DNA from: Bacteroidales bacterium
Lineage (GTDB): Bacteria > Bacteroidota > Bacteroidia > Bacteroidales > JAOZVK01
Direction: 5' to 3'
DNA length: 6,036 nucleotides
NCBI GenBank assembly: GCA_029938185.1
Contig: JAOZVK010000366.1
Span: forward strand, 1-6,036
Shown here: one piece after another, positions 5,896 to 6,036 of the stretch
Layout: every line of letters starts with the position of its first letter
How positions within the stretch are numbered: the stretch's first letter is position 1
Notes under the pieces: generated by a model
The model's input: only the letters and a program-made list of their open reading frames with translations
What the model was told of the DNA's origin: nothing
Database searches by the model: none
Program-made: the position numbers and the translations under genes

Positions 5896-5978
5896 ATCGC
5901 AAAGCGATGACCTATTGGTAACCCACGATGGGAATCGTGGGCTGATAACAAGCTAATTACAGAAATGCCTTTAGGCAT
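5896..5978. repeat. Cluster of three hairpins, likely dispersed intergenic repeat (REP-like)
   Basis: Three inverted repeats lie within 83 bases: ATCGC-AAA-GCGAT (5896-5908), CCCACGAT-GGGA-ATCGTGGG (5922-5941, a perfect 8-bp stem with high GC for this window) and ATGCC-TTTA-GGCAT (5966-5978 core, starting at 5965). The first and third are built alike: AAAT, a short stem-loop, then ATGAC and a pyrimidine-T step, then GGT within about 10 bases. This suggests two half-units around the strong central hairpin. Such structures resemble the REP-like repeats mobilised by Y1-type (RAYT) transposases in Bacteroidota, but no transposase is in the window, so the mechanism is inferred. Confidence 0.5.
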
Positions 5979-6036
5979 GACTTGGTCTTATAAAAATACG
6001 AGCAAAAATAGCTTATTTAAGTTTTTTATTAGTTCC

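Larger units (their letters stand above)
5766..6036. other. Intergenic region after the MACPF gene, no gene seen
   Basis: No open frame in the 271 bases to the window edge resembles a protein. The content is the gene-end palindrome, an AT hairpin, the word gtgtctatccataaagtc (5873-5890) and the three-hairpin cluster, followed by plain AT-rich DNA to the end. The next gene lies beyond the window. Confidence 0.5.

Overview
The window looks like chromosomal DNA from a member of the Bacteroidota. The DNA is very AT-rich, with long A and T runs and almost no Shine-Dalgarno sequences. Two copies of a -7 element matching the Bacteroidota form TAnnTTTG lie upstream of the last gene. The first gene is the acyltransferase plus GNAT fusion common in this phylum. 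Genus cannot be told from the sequence.

Layout. Positions 1-190 are intergenic and hold small palindromes. Positions 191-1987 encode a two-domain lipid acyltransferase resembling the ornithine/glycine-lipid synthases (OlsF-like). Positions 1988-2240 are intergenic and carry a five-unit heptamer repeat. Positions 2241-2870 encode a six-span LysE/RhtB-type exporter that starts with TTG. Positions 2871-3329 appear to be an insertion-scarred spacer: a 25-codon stub that looks like the start of a DUF2442 gene, a 125-bp element with imperfect 23-bp inverted ends directly after its stop, overlapping inverted repeats, and the probable promoter of the next gene. Positions 3330-5765 encode the most interesting product, an 811-residue secreted MACPF (perforin-like) protein followed by three ricin-type beta-trefoil modules. 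Positions 5766-6036 contain no gene but several hairpins, including a cluster that looks like a dispersed intergenic repeat.

All three intact genes are on the + strand, but the spacers (253 and 459 bases) are long and repeat-filled, so I do not think they form one operon. The acyltransferase probably makes an N-acyl amino-acid membrane lipid. The LysE protein probably exports a small amino-acid-like solute. The MACPF/ricin protein is predicted to leave the cytoplasm by a type I signal peptide, bind glycans through its trefoils and form pores in a target membrane. Its target is unknown. No immunity gene, secretion gene or partner gene is visible beside it. The repeats on both sides of the genes suggest a recombination-prone accessory region, but no transposase, integrase, CRISPR array, tRNA or rRNA was seen.
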